Of a stretch of DNA of 64,000 bases, positions 27,347-35,774 are shown piece by piece. A program made the translations under genes and the position numbers. Origin of the DNA: Pseudonocardia sp. HH130630-07 (GTDB taxonomy: Bacteria > Actinomycetota > Actinomycetes > Mycobacteriales > Pseudonocardiaceae). The notes beneath the pieces were generated by a model that did not search any database, was not told the DNA's origin, and saw only the letters and a program-made list of their open reading frames with translations. Positions within the stretch are counted from its first letter, which is position 1. Each line of letters opens with the position of its first letter. The DNA lies in assembly GCF_001698125.1 (NCBI RefSeq), contig NZ_CP013854.1, forward strand, positions 620,001-684,000. Reading direction: 5' to 3'.

Positions 27347-27865
27347 GTGGCCACCATCGACGACGACCGGTTCGACGAGCTGCTGAGCACCTTCACCCGG
27401 CGCTCGGTACACCTGGAGACGCGGGACGCCTACGGCACGGCGACCGAGCTCCCGTACCTCGCCCGGTGGGAGGCCGGCGAGCCGGACGACCTGTCGTGGC
27501 TCGACGGGTGGTGCGCGACGGTGCGCGCGCACGTGGCCGCGGGCCGGGCCGTGCAACGGGTGCGCGTCGTGTCCGAGCCACTGAGCGACTACCAACGCTG
27601 GTCGCACGGCATCGCCGGCCCCATGGTCGACGCCGGCGAGGACATCCGCTGGGTGGCGCGCCGGGCCGTGTCCTCGATCGCGTTCCCCGGCAACGACTTC
27701 TACCTGTTCGACGACCGCCTGGTGGTGTTCCTGCACTACGCGGGCAGCGGCCTCGGGACGGCCAAGACGACCTCGACGGACCCCGCCGACATCGAGCTGT
27801 GCCGGTCGGCGTTCGACGCGGTCCGGGCACTCGCCACGCCGCACGCCCGGTACCGGGCCGGTTGA
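27347..27865 (+). CDS. DUF6879 family protein
   Basis: 172 residues from the GTG at 27347, with an AGGAGGGG site at 27337-27344. It matches the family pattern 'FDELLSTFTRRSVHLETRDAY', 'WEAGEPDDLSWLDGW', 'RVRVVSEPLSDYQRW' and 'NDFYLFDDRLVVFLHY'. Function is unknown. In actinomycetes, DUF6879 genes often lie beside helix-turn-helix regulator genes; here the convergent neighbour is an MmyB-type HTH protein 16 bases away. A 64-base hairpin immediately precedes the ribosome site and could control its translation. Confidence 0.85.
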   Translation: MATIDDDRFDELLSTFTRRSVHLETRDAYGTATELPYLARWEAGEPDDLSWLDGWCATVRAHVAAGRAVQRVRVVSEPLSDYQRWSHGIAGPMVDAGEDIRWVARRAVSSIAFPGNDFYLFDDRLVVFLHYAGSGLGTAKTTSTDPADIELCRSAFDAVRALATPHARYRAG

Positions 27866-27881
27866 CCCGGCGGTCGCGCCG

Positions 27882-28697
27882 TCAGCCCGCCCCGGCCCGG
27901 CCGCGGGCCGTCAGCACCGCCCGGGTGGCCGCATCGGCGGGCAGGAAGGTCTCCAGCGCCAGCTCGGCGAGGGTCACGTCGTGCGGCGCGCCGAACGTCG
28001 TCATCGCCGAGTGGAACGTGAGCGTCCCCTCCGGCGTGTCCAGCACCAGCGGCAGCAGGACGTCCGACGCGGGCGCGGGCAGCGCGGTCTCCGGCGGCGC
28101 CGGGTAGGCCCGGCACTCCGCCAGCAGCGCGGTGAGCCGCCGGTCCGCGGTCATCCGCACCTGCCGTTCGAGCCGGTGCAGCAGGTGCTCGCGCCAGTGC
28201 GCCAGGTTCCGGATCCGCGGCGCGAGACCGCCCGGGTGCAGGCACGCGCGGTGCACGTTCAGCGGCGGGCCCAGCGCCTCCGGAGCGAGATCGGCGACCA
28301 TCGCCGACGCCGCTGGGTTGGCGAGCTGGACGTCCCCCCAGCGGTCGACGACGAGCGCCGGGTACGGCTCGTGCGCGCTCACCAGCCGCTGCAGCGCCTC
28401 GCGGACCGGCGCGAGGTCCGGGTCGTCGAGCGGGCGCTCGGTGTAGCCGGGGGCGTAGCCCGCGGCGAGCAGCAGGGCGTTGCGTTCGCGCAGCGGGATG
28501 TCCAGCTCCTCGGCCAGCGCACCCAGGAGCTCGCGGCTCGCTCCGGCGCGCCCGGTCTCGACGAAGCTCAGGTGCCGGGCCGAGACGCCGGCCGCGAGCG
28601 CCACGTCCAGCTGGCTGCGCCGGGTGCGGGCCCGCCAGAAGCGGAGGATCCCGCCGGGGCCCGCGTGCCGCGACGGCCGGGCCGGGGAACTGGTCAC
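27882..28697 (-). CDS. XRE-type transcriptional regulator with MmyB-like ligand-binding domain
   Basis: 271 residues. The N-terminal helix-turn-helix (about 16-75) reads 'RRSQLDVALAAGVSARHLSF' then 'ETGRAGASRELL'. The C-terminal MmyB-like domain (about 105-265) has 'PALVVDRWGDVQLANPAASAM', which is PAS-like, 'NVHRACLHPGG' and 'LTFHSAMTTFGAPHDVTLAEL'. In Streptomyces such regulators control adjacent oxidoreductases and may sense small ligands. The divergent neighbour is a SnoaL/NTF2-like gene. Inverted GGTAG/CTACC sites in the shared promoter are candidate operators. Confidence 0.9.
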   Translation of the reverse strand: MTSSPARPSRHAGPGGILRFWRARTRRSQLDVALAAGVSARHLSFVETGRAGASRELLGALAEELDIPLRERNALLLAAGYAPGYTERPLDDPDLAPVREALQRLVSAHEPYPALVVDRWGDVQLANPAASAMVADLAPEALGPPLNVHRACLHPGGLAPRIRNLAHWREHLLHRLERQVRMTADRRLTALLAECRAYPAPPETALPAPASDVLLPLVLDTPEGTLTFHSAMTTFGAPHDVTLAELALETFLPADAATRAVLTARGRAGAG

Positions 28698-28733
28698 CGG
28701 CCCGACGCTAGCCGGGCGGGCGCACCGGTACGA

Positions 28734-28766
28734 CTACCCGCGAGGTAGCCAGTTCCCGTTACCTCC
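28734..28766. promoter_or_regulatory. Candidate operator for the MmyB-type regulator
   Basis: CTACC-N5-GGTAG is a perfect inverted repeat at 28734-28748, and GAGGTA at 28742-28747 pairs again with TACCTC ending at 28766. The site lies 37 bases upstream of the regulator start and about 95 bases upstream of the SnoaL-like gene, where it could control both. Confidence 0.5.
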
Positions 28767-28859
28767 GACGTCATCGCGGCCGCTCCCGCGGCCCGGCAGG
28801 GTCGGTACCGGCCGCTCCGCACCGGACCGGCACCGCACCACACCGCAGGGAGATCACCG

Positions 28860-29240
28860 ATGACCGACTTCACCGCACTCGCCGAGCGCTACGTCGCCGT
28901 CTTCGACGAGGCCGATCCCGCCGCCCGGGCCGACCGGGTGGCCGAGCTGTTCGCCCCGGACGTGCGCTACGTCGACCCGCTGGCCGACGTCACCGGGCAC
29001 GAGGGCGTCGCCGGGTTCGTCACCGCGGCCCGCGAGCAGCTGGCCGGGTGCGCGTTCCGGCTGGTCGGCGCCGTCGACGCGCACCACGACCAGGCCCGGT
29101 TCCGCTGGGCCGCCGCACCGCCGGAGGTCCACGCCGCGGGCGGGGACGCCCCGGTGGTCGGGTTCGACGTCGTCGTGGTCGGCACCGACGGCCGGATCCG
29201 CGAGGTCCGCGGCTTCCTCGACGTGATGCCGGCCGGCTGA
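28860..29240 (+). CDS. SnoaL/NTF2-like nuclear transport factor 2 family protein
   Basis: 126 residues with a cone-shaped NTF2-like fold: 'LAERYVAVFDEADPAARADR', 'LFAPDVRYVDPLADVTGHEG' and the final 'GRIREVRGFLDVMP'. The family includes polyketide cyclases, isomerases and dehydratases, and many members have no known substrate. The ATG at 28860 follows a GGGAGA site. It is divergent from the MmyB regulator, which probably controls it, and converges on the desaturase gene. Confidence 0.82.
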   Translation: MTDFTALAERYVAVFDEADPAARADRVAELFAPDVRYVDPLADVTGHEGVAGFVTAAREQLAGCAFRLVGAVDAHHDQARFRWAAAPPEVHAAGGDAPVVGFDVVVVGTDGRIREVRGFLDVMPAG

Positions 29241-29250
29241 GCGGGCGTCG

Positions 29251-30339
29251 TCAGCGCCTGCCGTTCGGCAGTGCCAGCCGGTTGATGGTGCCGAGCACCT
29301 GCAGGTACTGCTTCCACAGCGGCCCGGTCGTGTACTCCAGCCCGTACTCCGCGCACAGCGCCCGCACCTCCGGGGCGATCTCGGCGTAGCGGTTGCTGGG
29401 CAGGTCCGGGAACAGGTGGTGCTCGATCTGGAAGCTGAGCTGGCCGGTCATCAGGTGGAAGTAGCGGCCGCCGTCGAGGTTGGCCGAGCCGAGGAGCTGG
29501 CGGACGTACCACTCGCCGCGGCTCTCGTCGGCCAGCTGCTCCTCGGTGAACTGCACCGCGCCGGCCGGGAAGTGCCCGCAGAAGATGACCGCGTGCGACC
29601 ACACGTTGCGCACCAGGTTCGCGGTCACGTTCCCGGCCAGCACGGGCAGGAAGAACGGACCGGCCAGGGCCGGGAAGGCGACGTAGTCCTTGAGGATCTG
29701 CCGCCCGGTCTTGCGCCCGATCGACTTGATCTGCTGCCACACCCGCGACCAGGGCTTCTCCCCGGCGACGAGCTTCTCGACCTCCAGGTCGTGCAGCGCG
29801 ACGCCGTACTCGAAGAACAGCGACAGCAGGAAGTTGTAGAGCGGGTTGCCCAGGTAGTACGGGTTCCACTTCTGCTCCTCGGACAGGCGCAGGATCCCGT
29901 ACCCGACGTCGCGGTCCTTGCCGACGACGTTGGTGTAGGTGTGGTGCAGGTAGTTGTGCGAGTGCTTCCACTCGGCCGACGAGGAGACGTTGTCCCACTC
30001 CCAGGCCGACGAGTGGATCTTGGGGTCGCGCATCCAGTCCCACTGGCCGTGCATGACGTTGTGCCCGATCTCCATGTTCTCCAGGATCTTGGCGATCGAG
30101 AGCATGGCGGTCCCGGCGATCCAGGCCGGCGGCAGCGCACCGGCGAAGAGCACCGCACGGCCACCGACCTCCAGCGCCCGCTGGGTGCGGATCACGCCGC
30201 GGATGTACTCGGCGTCGGAGGCACCGCGCTCGGCGAGCACCCGGTCACGGATGGCGTCGAGCCGGCGGCCCAGCTCCTCGATCTGCTCGGCCGACAGGTC
30301 GGTGGCCGCGCGCACGTCCTCCCGGCGCGAGGACGGCAC
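29251..30339 (-). CDS. Membrane fatty acid / acyl-CoA desaturase, DesA3-like
   Basis: 362 residues from the GTG at 30339. The three histidine boxes are HNVMH (93-97), HSHNYLHH (126-133) and QIEHH (304-308), in the order of stearoyl-CoA delta-9 desaturases such as mycobacterial DesA3. Four hydrophobic segments anchor it. The family is di-iron and needs electrons from a ferredoxin-reductase partner, here the upstream gene. The start is doubtful: a stronger ribosome site and GTG lie at 30433-30447, in the same frame but separated by an amber codon (30385-30387). The conserved family sequence begins after 30339, so the enzyme core is intact. Confidence 0.9.
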   Translation of the reverse strand: MPSSRREDVRAATDLSAEQIEELGRRLDAIRDRVLAERGASDAEYIRGVIRTQRALEVGGRAVLFAGALPPAWIAGTAMLSIAKILENMEIGHNVMHGQWDWMRDPKIHSSAWEWDNVSSSAEWKHSHNYLHHTYTNVVGKDRDVGYGILRLSEEQKWNPYYLGNPLYNFLLSLFFEYGVALHDLEVEKLVAGEKPWSRVWQQIKSIGRKTGRQILKDYVAFPALAGPFFLPVLAGNVTANLVRNVWSHAVIFCGHFPAGAVQFTEEQLADESRGEWYVRQLLGSANLDGGRYFHLMTGQLSFQIEHHLFPDLPSNRYAEIAPEVRALCAEYGLEYTTGPLWKQYLQVLGTINRLALPNGRR

Positions 30340-30384
30340 GAGCTCCAGGACCGGGCGCTGCGGGTGCTGCTCGCGGCCGGTCTC

Positions 30385-30447
30385 CTAGGGACCGGGCTCG
30401 GCGGGGACGGCGGGGGTGTCGGCAACGGCGGTCACGGCGGACCTCCT
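30385..30447 (-). other. 16-codon leader with strong ribosome site, ending in an amber codon in frame with the desaturase
   Basis: AGGAGGT (30441-30447), a 5-base spacer and GTG (30433-30435) open a frame of 16 codons, MTAVADTPAVPAEPGP. It ends at TAG (30385-30387) and then continues in the same frame for 15 codons into the desaturase GTG at 30339. It looks like the original desaturase start cut off by a nonsense change. A leader peptide with reinitiation is the alternative. Confidence 0.6.
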
Positions 30448-30578
30448 CGGATCGGGCCGGGGCCGGGCGGCTCCGGGTGCGGGCTGCCGTGCCGTCGGGC
30501 AGGGCAGGTCGGGTACGACGGGGCGGGTCGGTCGGCGCGGGTCCGGCAGGTGCACCGCGTCCGGTGGTGCGGGTCGGG

Positions 30579-31649
30579 TCAGGGCAGGTCGATCCGGGCG
30601 GGCCCGCACGCGGAGTTGACGCAGGTCTGGACGAGGTCGCCGGGCTCGCCGTGCTCCTCGCCGGTGCGCAGGTCACGGACCCGGCCCTCGCGCAGCGGTA
30701 GCACGCAGCCGAAGCAGATGCCCATCCGGCAGCCGCTGGGCATGAGCTTCCCGGCGGCCTCGCCGGCGTCGAGCAGGCTCCGCCCGGGCTCGACCTCGAC
30801 CCGGGTCCCGCCGAGCTCGACGACACCACCGGTCCCCTCGACCGACGCGCGTCCGGCCGGCCGGAACCGCTCCACCCGGACGCCGTCCCACGCCTCGTCG
30901 AGGGCGTCGAGCAGACCGGCCGGGCCGCAGGCGTAGACCGCCCGGTCGGCCCGGTCGGGAACGGTCCGGTCCACGCCGCCCGGATCGAGCCGGCCGGTGA
31001 CCCCGCTGTGCCGCAGCACCACCCGCAGCGACGGGTGCCGCGCGGCGAGCGCCGTCAGCTCCCCGGCGAAGATCGTGTCCTCCGGGCTGCGGGCGGCGTG
31101 CACGAGCACGACGTCCGGCATCGCGGCGGCCCGGTCCAGGGTGCGCAGCATCGCCATGACCGGGGTGATCCCGCTGCCCGCGGTGACGAACAGCAGCTTC
31201 TCCGGCAGCGGGTCGGGCAGGGTGAACTCCCCGGCCGCCTGGTCGAGCTCGACGATCGTGCCGATCGGCAGGTTGCGGACCAGCCGGGTCGAGACGACGC
31301 CGTCCGGGACCTCCTGCACGGTGACGGTGAGGTGCTCGGCCCCCTCCGGCGAGGACAGCGAGTAGGTCCGGCGGTGCCGGACGCCGTCCACCTCGACGGC
31401 GAGGCCGACGTACTGCCCGGCCCGGTGCCCCGCCCAGGCCCGCCCCGGCTCGATGGCCACCGAGACCGCCCGGCCGGTCTCCCGGCGGCGGGCGACGACC
31501 CGGCCGCGCAGCGACGTGGTCGACCACAGCGGGTCGACCAGGGTCAGGAAGTCCTCCGGCAGCAGCGGGCTGGTCAGGGCACCCACGGCGTGCACGGCGG
31601 CGAGCAGGCCGCGGCGTCGGCCGGGTGCCGCAGGAGCGCGTCGGAACAT
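30579..31649 (-). CDS. Ferredoxin reductase (FAD/NAD(P)H, plant-type 2Fe-2S), desaturase partner
   Basis: 356 residues, ATG at 31649. The FAD domain has 'RRTYSLSSPEG', the nucleotide domain 'LLFVTAGSGITPVMAMLRTL' and 'VYACGPAGLLDAL'. The C-terminal ferredoxin domain has CRMGICFGC and a fourth Cys in 'QTCVNSAC'. It is equivalent to mycobacterial Rv3230c, which feeds electrons to the DesA3 desaturase (Rv3229c); here the two genes are in the same order. It diverges from a MerR-type gene, the likely regulator. Confidence 0.93.
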   Translation of the reverse strand: MFRRAPAAPGRRRGLLAAVHAVGALTSPLLPEDFLTLVDPLWSTTSLRGRVVARRRETGRAVSVAIEPGRAWAGHRAGQYVGLAVEVDGVRHRRTYSLSSPEGAEHLTVTVQEVPDGVVSTRLVRNLPIGTIVELDQAAGEFTLPDPLPEKLLFVTAGSGITPVMAMLRTLDRAAAMPDVVLVHAARSPEDTIFAGELTALAARHPSLRVVLRHSGVTGRLDPGGVDRTVPDRADRAVYACGPAGLLDALDEAWDGVRVERFRPAGRASVEGTGGVVELGGTRVEVEPGRSLLDAGEAAGKLMPSGCRMGICFGCVLPLREGRVRDLRTGEEHGEPGDLVQTCVNSACGPARIDLP

Positions 31650-31672
31650 GACATGGACTCTCCACAAACCGA

Positions 31673-31714
31673 TGTCACATCGCAAGTGGAGTTTTCCCGA
31701 GTCTAGTGTCACAT
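31673..31714. promoter_or_regulatory. Candidate operator: two TGTCACAT sites between reductase and MerR-type genes
   Basis: TGTCACAT occurs at 31673-31680 and 31707-31714 within the 88-base divergent gap. The second lies in TGTCACATGTAC, a partial palindrome. The spacing and position suit a regulator that controls the reductase-desaturase operon and itself. Confidence 0.45.
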
Positions 31715-31737
31715 GTACTGGTGCTAGCCTCCGTGTC

Positions 31738-32520
31738 ATGGAGGGGGCGGACCCGAACGAACAGTGGCGCACGATCGACGAGCTGGCGCGGACCAGCGGC
31801 GTCACGGTGCGCAACATCCGCGCGTACCAGTCCCGGGGCCTGCTGCCGCCGCCCCAGGTCAAGGCGCGTACCGGGTACTACGGGCCCGGCCATGCGGCCC
31901 GCCTGGAACTGATCCAGGACCTGCAGGACGAGGGCGTCAAGCTCGACACCATCAAGAAGCTGCTCGACACCACCGGCGGTTCCACCGAGCAGGTCGTGCA
32001 GTTCATCCGGACCGTGCGCGAGCTGTTCGCACCCGAGGACCGCCAGCTGGTCCAGCTCGGGGAGCTCGCCGAGCGGTACGAGACCACCGACGTCGGCGTC
32101 GCCCGGCGCGGGGTGAAGATGGGCCTGCTGCGCGAGCTGGGCGACGACACCTACGAGGAGATCAGCCCGCGGCTGATGAACGCCGCGGCCGAGCTGACCG
32201 GCCTCGGGATCCCGATCACCCGCTCGCTCGACGTCGTCGAGCAGCTCCGCAAGCACGCGGACGCCGTCGCGAAGCTCTACGTCGATCTCTTCCTCGGCGA
32301 GATCTGGCAGCCGTTCGACGCCTCGGGCCGGCCCGACGACCAGTGGCCGCGGGTCTACGAGACGATCGAGCGGATGCGCCGGATCTCCGGCGAGGTCATG
32401 ATCGCGGTCCTGGAACTGGCGGTCGCCGAGCGGGTCGACGTCACGTTCGGCCGCGACATCGTGCGCAACGTCCGCACCTCCAGCGCACCCGCGACCGCCC
32501 CGGACGCCACCGAGGGCTGA
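31738..32520 (+). CDS. MerR family transcriptional regulator
   Basis: 260 residues, ATG at 31738. The winged helix-turn-helix reads 'RTIDELARTSGVTVRNIRAY' followed by 'QSRGLLPPPQVKARTGYYG', with the Tyr of the second wing. The C-terminal part (about 90-245) is long and helical, larger than metal-type MerR effector domains, with 'GLGIPITRSLDVVEQLRKHA' and 'LFLGEIWQPF'. Two TGTCACAT repeats precede it. Divergence from the desaturase-reductase operon suggests control of membrane-lipid unsaturation; the effector is not known. Confidence 0.88.
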   Translation: MEGADPNEQWRTIDELARTSGVTVRNIRAYQSRGLLPPPQVKARTGYYGPGHAARLELIQDLQDEGVKLDTIKKLLDTTGGSTEQVVQFIRTVRELFAPEDRQLVQLGELAERYETTDVGVARRGVKMGLLRELGDDTYEEISPRLMNAAAELTGLGIPITRSLDVVEQLRKHADAVAKLYVDLFLGEIWQPFDASGRPDDQWPRVYETIERMRRISGEVMIAVLELAVAERVDVTFGRDIVRNVRTSSAPATAPDATEG

Positions 32521-32551
32521 GCGGCGATGGCGCCGGGCGGCCCGCCGGGCG

Positions 32552-33430
32552 TCAGCTCAGCAGCCCCGCGGACCGCAGCGCCGCCCGCACGTCCTCGTGG
32601 TGCCACTCGTCCAGCGGGACCAGGGGCAGCCGGATCCCGCCCGGCATGAGTCCCAGCTCGGCCAGCGCCCACTTCACCGGGATCGGGTTCGGCTCGGAGA
32701 ACAGCGCCGAGTGCAGCCCGGCCAGGTCGGCGTCCAGGGCCGATGCGGTCTCGGCGTCCCCGGCGACGGCGGCCTTGCACATCCGGGCCATCGGCTCGGG
32801 GGCGACGTTCGCCGTCACCGAGATGTCGCCGTGGAACCCGGCCAGCATCGCCGCGCGGGCGGTGCCGTCGTCGCCGGAGTAGAGGGCGAAGTCCTCCAGG
32901 CCGAGCGCCACGAGCTCGCGGACCCGGTCCAGGTCGCCCTTGGCCTCCTTGAGCCCGACGATGTTCGGGATCTCGGCGAGCCGGGCGACCGTGGACGGGA
33001 GCATGTCGCAGCCGGTGCGGCCGGGAACGTTGTAGAGGTACTGCGGGATGTCGACGGTCTCGGCGATCCGCCGGAAGTGCTGGTAGAGCCCCTCCTGCGG
33101 AGGCTTGTTGTAGTACGGCGTGACCAGCAGGGCGCCGTCCGCACCCGCGGCCCGGCCGGCCCGGGTGAGGTGGATCGCCTCGTCGGTGGAGTTCGCGCCG
33201 GTACCGGCGATGACCGGCACCCGCCCCTTGGCGACGTCGATGGTGCGCCGCATGACCTCGGTGTGCTCCAGCACCGACAGTGTGGACGACTCACCGGTGG
33301 TGCCGACCGAGACGATCGCGGCGGTGCCCGCGTCGATCTGCCGCTCGACGAGCTCGCCGAGAGCGGAGTGGTCGACCTCGCCGTCGGCGCGCATGGGCGT
33401 CACGATGGCGACGATGCTTCCGGTGATCAT
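32552..33430 (-). CDS. dapA: 4-hydroxy-tetrahydrodipicolinate synthase
   Basis: 292-residue class I aldolase that condenses pyruvate with aspartate semialdehyde in lysine and diaminopimelate synthesis. The Schiff-base Lys161 (GLKEAKGD), Tyr133 and Arg138 (YLYNVPGRTG), Thr44-Thr45 and Tyr107 all fall at E. coli DapA numbering without gaps. The sequence 'MITGSIVAIVTPM' and 'CDMLPSTVARLAEIPNIVGL' looks proteobacterial; actinobacterial DapA usually has a different, longer N-terminus. It stands alone, without dapB or asd, which fits a second, acquired copy. ATG at 33430. Confidence 0.93.
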   Translation of the reverse strand: MITGSIVAIVTPMRADGEVDHSALGELVERQIDAGTAAIVSVGTTGESSTLSVLEHTEVMRRTIDVAKGRVPVIAGTGANSTDEAIHLTRAGRAAGADGALLVTPYYNKPPQEGLYQHFRRIAETVDIPQYLYNVPGRTGCDMLPSTVARLAEIPNIVGLKEAKGDLDRVRELVALGLEDFALYSGDDGTARAAMLAGFHGDISVTANVAPEPMARMCKAAVAGDAETASALDADLAGLHSALFSEPNPIPVKWALAELGLMPGGIRLPLVPLDEWHHEDVRAALRSAGLLS

Positions 33431-33501
33431 TCCGGCCCTCCCCTGGTGTGCTGCGTGGCCCGGAGGACGGTAGCAAGCGTTCCGGGCCGTCCCCAGCGGG
33501 T

Positions 33502-34287
33502 TCAGCCCAGTGCCAGCCGGGCCGGCTGGACCGAGCGCCGGACCCGGCGCACGGCCTGGACCGCCACCAGCACCGCCGCCACCACCGCGACGACGGTGAC
33601 GGCGATCGGGCGGTCGTTCGCCGCCACCCCGGCCAGCGCCCAGACGACACCCGCGGCGAACCCGGCGAACCCGGACGTCGACCCGATCACCGACAGCACG
33701 ACCGCGGTGAGGATCACCAGCAGCAGCACCGCCGCCGTCTGCGGCAGGACGCCCTCGGCGGGCAGTCCCACCGAGCTCCCGGCCGCCATCAGGCCCAGCA
33801 CCAGCGCGACCGAGGACCAGCCGAGGTACAGCGAGACCGGGAGCCGGAAGGCCAGCCGTTCCGGCAGGTCACGTGCCTCCTCCCGGGACAGCCGGGAGTA
33901 CGCCACGGCCAGCACCGCGACGAGCGCGACCAGCACCAGCTCCGCGGCGACCACCCAGCGCGCGGAGAACGCCAGGATCCAGAGCGGGTTGAGCACCGCC
34001 GAGGCGGCCAGCCACCAGCCGGTCCGCCGGTGGATCGGCCGCCCGCGCTGCGCCGGGAGCAGCGCGTACACCGCGTACACCGCGAACCCCAGGTAGATGA
34101 GCCCCCAGATCGAGAAGGCCCAGCCCGCCGCCAGCAACGGCGTGTCGTAGGAACGGGCCACCTCCCCGATCCCGGCTCCGCCGAACGCGGAGACCAGTAC
34201 CTGCACGATCGCCAGTGCCGCCACGACGGCACCCCGGACCAGGTCCGTGGTGGTCGGGCGCGGGGTGAGCACGGTCATGACGCACAT
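33502..34287 (-). CDS. TspO/MBR-like tryptophan-rich membrane protein (tentative)
   Basis: 261 residues with seven to eight hydrophobic segments. 'GWAFSIWGLIYLGFAVYAVY' and 'RRTGWWLAASAVLNPLWILAF' recall the TspO fold, in which conserved Trp residues line a porphyrin- or lipid-binding cavity. It is longer than classic TspO (about 160 residues) because extra membrane segments follow. The ATG at 34287 has GGGGGT before it; the ATG at 34278 has no ribosome site. It stands alone between dapA and a GNAT gene. Confidence 0.6.
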   Translation of the reverse strand: MCVMTVLTPRPTTTDLVRGAVVAALAIVQVLVSAFGGAGIGEVARSYDTPLLAAGWAFSIWGLIYLGFAVYAVYALLPAQRGRPIHRRTGWWLAASAVLNPLWILAFSARWVVAAELVLVALVAVLAVAYSRLSREEARDLPERLAFRLPVSLYLGWSSVALVLGLMAAGSSVGLPAEGVLPQTAAVLLLVILTAVVLSVIGSTSGFAGFAAGVVWALAGVAANDRPIAVTVVAVVAAVLVAVQAVRRVRRSVQPARLALG

Positions 34288-34353
34288 GGTGACCCCCGCG
34301 GGCCGGGCCTGCCATCCGGCCGTCGGGCGACGTGATCGACGGACCGGGCCGGA

Positions 34354-34890
34354 TCACCGCCCGGATCGGTCCAGCGGGCGCGCGAACAGGTGGATGTCGC
34401 GGTCGTCGCCCGGCGCGAGGCGGACGCCGCCGGGGAGCCGGCCGTACTCGGCGAACCCGCGGGCGGCGTAGAACGCCGGCAACGGCGTCCCGCCCCGGGC
34501 GCCGAGGGTGAGCAGCTCCGCCCCGATCTCGCGGCCGAGCTCGACGGCCGCGGCCAGCAACGCCGTCCCGAGGCCGGTCCCCTGGTGGTCCGGGCGGACC
34601 ATCAGGCGTTGGACGTCGGCCCGGTGCGCGACGAGACCCCGGCCCGGGACGAGCAGGACCGTGCCCAGCGGCGCGGTCTGCTCGCCGGCGACGATCATGT
34701 GTGCGGCACCGGCACGGACGTCGTCGATCGTGGCCGCGGCCAGGGCCCGGATCTCACCGGGATCGGCACCGGGCACGAAGTCGACGGCGCCGCCGGCCTC
34801 GGTGACGGCGATCCAGAGCTCGCCGAGCGCCTCGGCCGCGCCGGGCTGCGGGGTGGCGACCCGGTGGGTGACCGGGGCGCCGGCGCTCAC
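34354..34890 (-). CDS. GNAT family N-acetyltransferase
   Basis: 178 residues. Core motifs are '[21 protein letters not shown]' (acetyl-CoA P-loop Q-x-x-G-x-G) and '[21 protein letters not shown]'. The GTG at 34890 overlaps the ndk stop by four bases (GTGA), so translation is coupled to ndk. The substrate is unknown. The residue pattern '[17 protein letters not shown]' is typical of small-molecule or peptide N-acetyltransferases. Confidence 0.87.
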   Translation of the reverse strand: MSAGAPVTHRVATPQPGAAEALGELWIAVTEAGGAVDFVPGADPGEIRALAAATIDDVRAGAAHMIVAGEQTAPLGTVLLVPGRGLVAHRADVQRLMVRPDHQGTGLGTALLAAAVELGREIGAELLTLGARGGTPLPAFYAARGFAEYGRLPGGVRLAPGDDRDIHLFARPLDRSGR

Positions 34891-35297
34891 AGGTTCGGGA
34901 ACCAGAGCTTGATCTCGCGGTCGGCGGACTCGGGGGCGTCCGAGCCGTGCACCAGGTTCGACCCGGTCTCCAGGGCCAGGTCCCCGCGGATGCTGCCGGG
35001 GGTGGCCTTCTCGACCGGGTCGGTGCCGCCCGCGACCTGCCGCCAGGCGGCGATGGCGCGCGGGCCCTCGACGACCGCGGCGAGGACCGGGCCGGAGGTG
35101 ATGAAGGAGATCAGCTCCTCGAAGAAGGGCTTGCCGTCGTGCTCGGCGTAGTGCTGGGTGGCCAGCTCACGGTCGACGGTGCGCAGGTCGAGGGCCACGA
35201 TGTCGAGGCCCTTGCGCTCGATCCGGGAGACGACCTCTCCGACGAGCTTGCGCGCGACACCGTCGGGCTTGACCAGGACGAGAGTGCGTTCAGTCAC
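34887..35297 (-). CDS. ndk: Nucleoside diphosphate kinase
   Basis: 136 residues, standard length. It transfers the gamma phosphate between nucleoside tri- and diphosphates through the active-site His in '[17 protein letters not shown]'. The N-terminus has '[20 protein letters not shown]'. The GTG at 35297 gives the family start and no clear ribosome site precedes it, so translation may be leaderless. It lies downstream of folC and DUF4233, the conserved actinobacterial order. Confidence 0.97.
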   Translation of the reverse strand: MTERTLVLVKPDGVARKLVGEVVSRIERKGLDIVALDLRTVDRELATQHYAEHDGKPFFEELISFITSGPVLAAVVEGPRAIAAWRQVAGGTDPVEKATPGSIRGDLALETGSNLVHGSDAPESADREIKLWFPNL

Positions 35298-35339
35298 GCG
35301 GGCCAGGGTAACCACGCCCGGTGAGCGCCCCGGAGGCGG

Positions 35340-35774
35340 TCACTCCTGTTGCTGCGACGGCAGCGTCCCGGCCGCCATCCGCCGCTCCACCTCGCGGCGC
35401 ATCCACATGAGGACACCCCACACGACGACGAACGCACCCGCGACCACCAGCAGCGACGGGACGAACAGGAGCGCCGCGACGACGAGCAGCGCCTGCAGGC
35501 CGAGCGCCGCGAGCAGCCCCCAGCTGCGCCGCTGCAGACCGGACACCAGGATCATCGCCACGGCCAGCGCGGTGATCACGACGGCGCCCAGTGCCGTCGA
35601 GCCGGTGCCGAACCGCGGCAGCACCAGCAGCGCGAGCAGCACCACGATCGCCTCGAGGATCAGTGTCGCCGCGACGACCCCGCGGGCGCCCTTCATCGGG
35701 TCGGTCGCGGGCGGTCGCACGCCGTCGGGGACGCCGGGGATCCGCGGGGCGTCCCCCGGCTCGCCGGTGCTCAC
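35340..35774 (-). CDS. DUF4233 membrane protein
   Basis: 144 residues with four hydrophobic segments after a 30-residue polar N-terminus: 'GARGVVAATLILEAIVVLLAL', 'VVITALAVAMILVSGLQ', 'ALGLQALLVVAALLFVPSLL' and 'VVWGVLMWM'. DUF4233 is found between folC and ndk in actinobacteria. Function is unknown. The GTG at 35774 overlaps the folC stop (GTGA), indicating coupling. Confidence 0.85.
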   Translation of the reverse strand: MSTGEPGDAPRIPGVPDGVRPPATDPMKGARGVVAATLILEAIVVLLALLVLPRFGTGSTALGAVVITALAVAMILVSGLQRRSWGLLAALGLQALLVVAALLFVPSLLVVAGAFVVVWGVLMWMRREVERRMAAGTLPSQQQE

